A DNA stretch of 64,000 nucleotides from Alkalimarinus sediminis (lineage in GTDB: Bacteria > Pseudomonadota > Gammaproteobacteria > Pseudomonadales > Oleiphilaceae), in contig NZ_CP101527.1 of assembly GCF_026427595.1 (NCBI RefSeq), positions 4,087,001-4,151,000 on the forward strand, written 5' to 3'. A program made the translations under genes and the position numbers. Below, one piece after another: positions 63,979-64,000 of this stretch. Every line of letters begins with the position of its first letter. The stretch's first letter is position 1. The notes beneath the pieces are model-generated. The model was not told where the DNA came from and made no database searches. It saw only the letters and a program-made list of their open reading frames with translations.

Positions 63979-64000
63979 ATGCTTACAGATCAAATATAAT

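Larger units (their letters stand above)
63697..64000. other. Leader and upstream region of the MIX-like cluster
   Basis: About 300 bases without a recognised gene. It carries a minus-strand promoter candidate at 63806-63836 and a hairpin at 63953-63978. Nothing else stands out. Confidence 0.5.

Noticed and set aside
63899-63990. Possible tRNA near the right edge
   Set aside because: The only structure is a single hairpin. No cloverleaf, GTTCRA T-loop or acceptor pairing could be drawn.
53990-64000. Search for type VI secretion structural genes (VgrG, Hcp, PAAR, TssB/C)
   Set aside because: None was found in the window. The type VI link rests only on the MIX-like motif, the LysM protein and gene order.

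Overview
The window reads as chromosomal DNA of a marine-type gammaproteobacterium. The supporting evidence is mid-40s GC by eye, an AlkB alkane hydroxylase cluster, betaine uptake genes, a TtpC-type TonB system, a fatty acid cis/trans isomerase and a TPP-riboswitch-controlled thiamine transporter. A hydrocarbon-degrading member of the Oceanospirillales/Marinobacter-like groups fits, but the genus cannot be fixed from the sequence alone. No rRNA, tRNA, CRISPR array or intact insertion sequence was seen.

Layout. 1-3.3 kb (minus): thiQ (cut by the window edge), thiP, thiB and their TPP riboswitch. A phosphotransferase that may be a thiamine kinase lies divergently, followed by a paraoxonase-like lactonase. 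5.3-8.1 kb (minus): arsR, an arsenic-associated GAPDH and arsJ. 8.1-15.9 kb: a large lipoprotein, norE/norF-like genes, two small unknown genes, an M50 protease, a sodium:solute symporter and an unusual metallophosphoesterase. 15.9-25.9 kb: an ABC exporter, two cobalamin genes (cbiB, cobD), a glutaredoxin, a voltage-gated cation channel, cti, a Yip1 protein and a phytase-like protein. 26.3-30.7 kb: a MASE2 hybrid histidine kinase with a prepilin gene attached, MarC and a DUF3124 protein. 31-37.8 kb (minus): AraC regulator, DUF3450, TtpC, ExbB, ExbD, TonB and TPR protein in one run. 38-43.4 kb: sterol-desaturase-like protein, DUF2750 protein, a GlyGly-CTERM-like protein, a Crp/Fnr regulator, a DMT permease, a lytic transglycosylase and a small protein. 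43.4-49.3 kb (minus): alkS, alkT, two rubredoxins and alkB. 49.4-52.8 kb (minus): proV, proW, proX. 53.1-54.2 kb: a solute-binding protein and the 3' remnant of another.

54.2-63.7 kb (minus) is the most unusual part. A protein with a MIX-like motif, a LysM protein and a 1239-residue protein with a hydrophobic C-terminal segment are followed by three tandem exported leucine-rich-repeat paralogs. The order resembles a type VI secretion co-effector/adaptor, a large toxin and a duplicated periplasmic immunity array. No such role for LRR proteins is known to me, so that function is a hypothesis.

A second regulatory signal links distant genes. Two 18-bp palindromes with compensating base changes lie upstream of alkB and between proV and the 53.1-kb solute-binding gene. 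Other non-coding structures are a 27-bp perfect hairpin between cobD and the glutaredoxin gene, a perfect ArsR operator candidate, a strong terminator at 26.2 kb with no assigned gene, and a 21-bp tandem repeat in the alk cluster.
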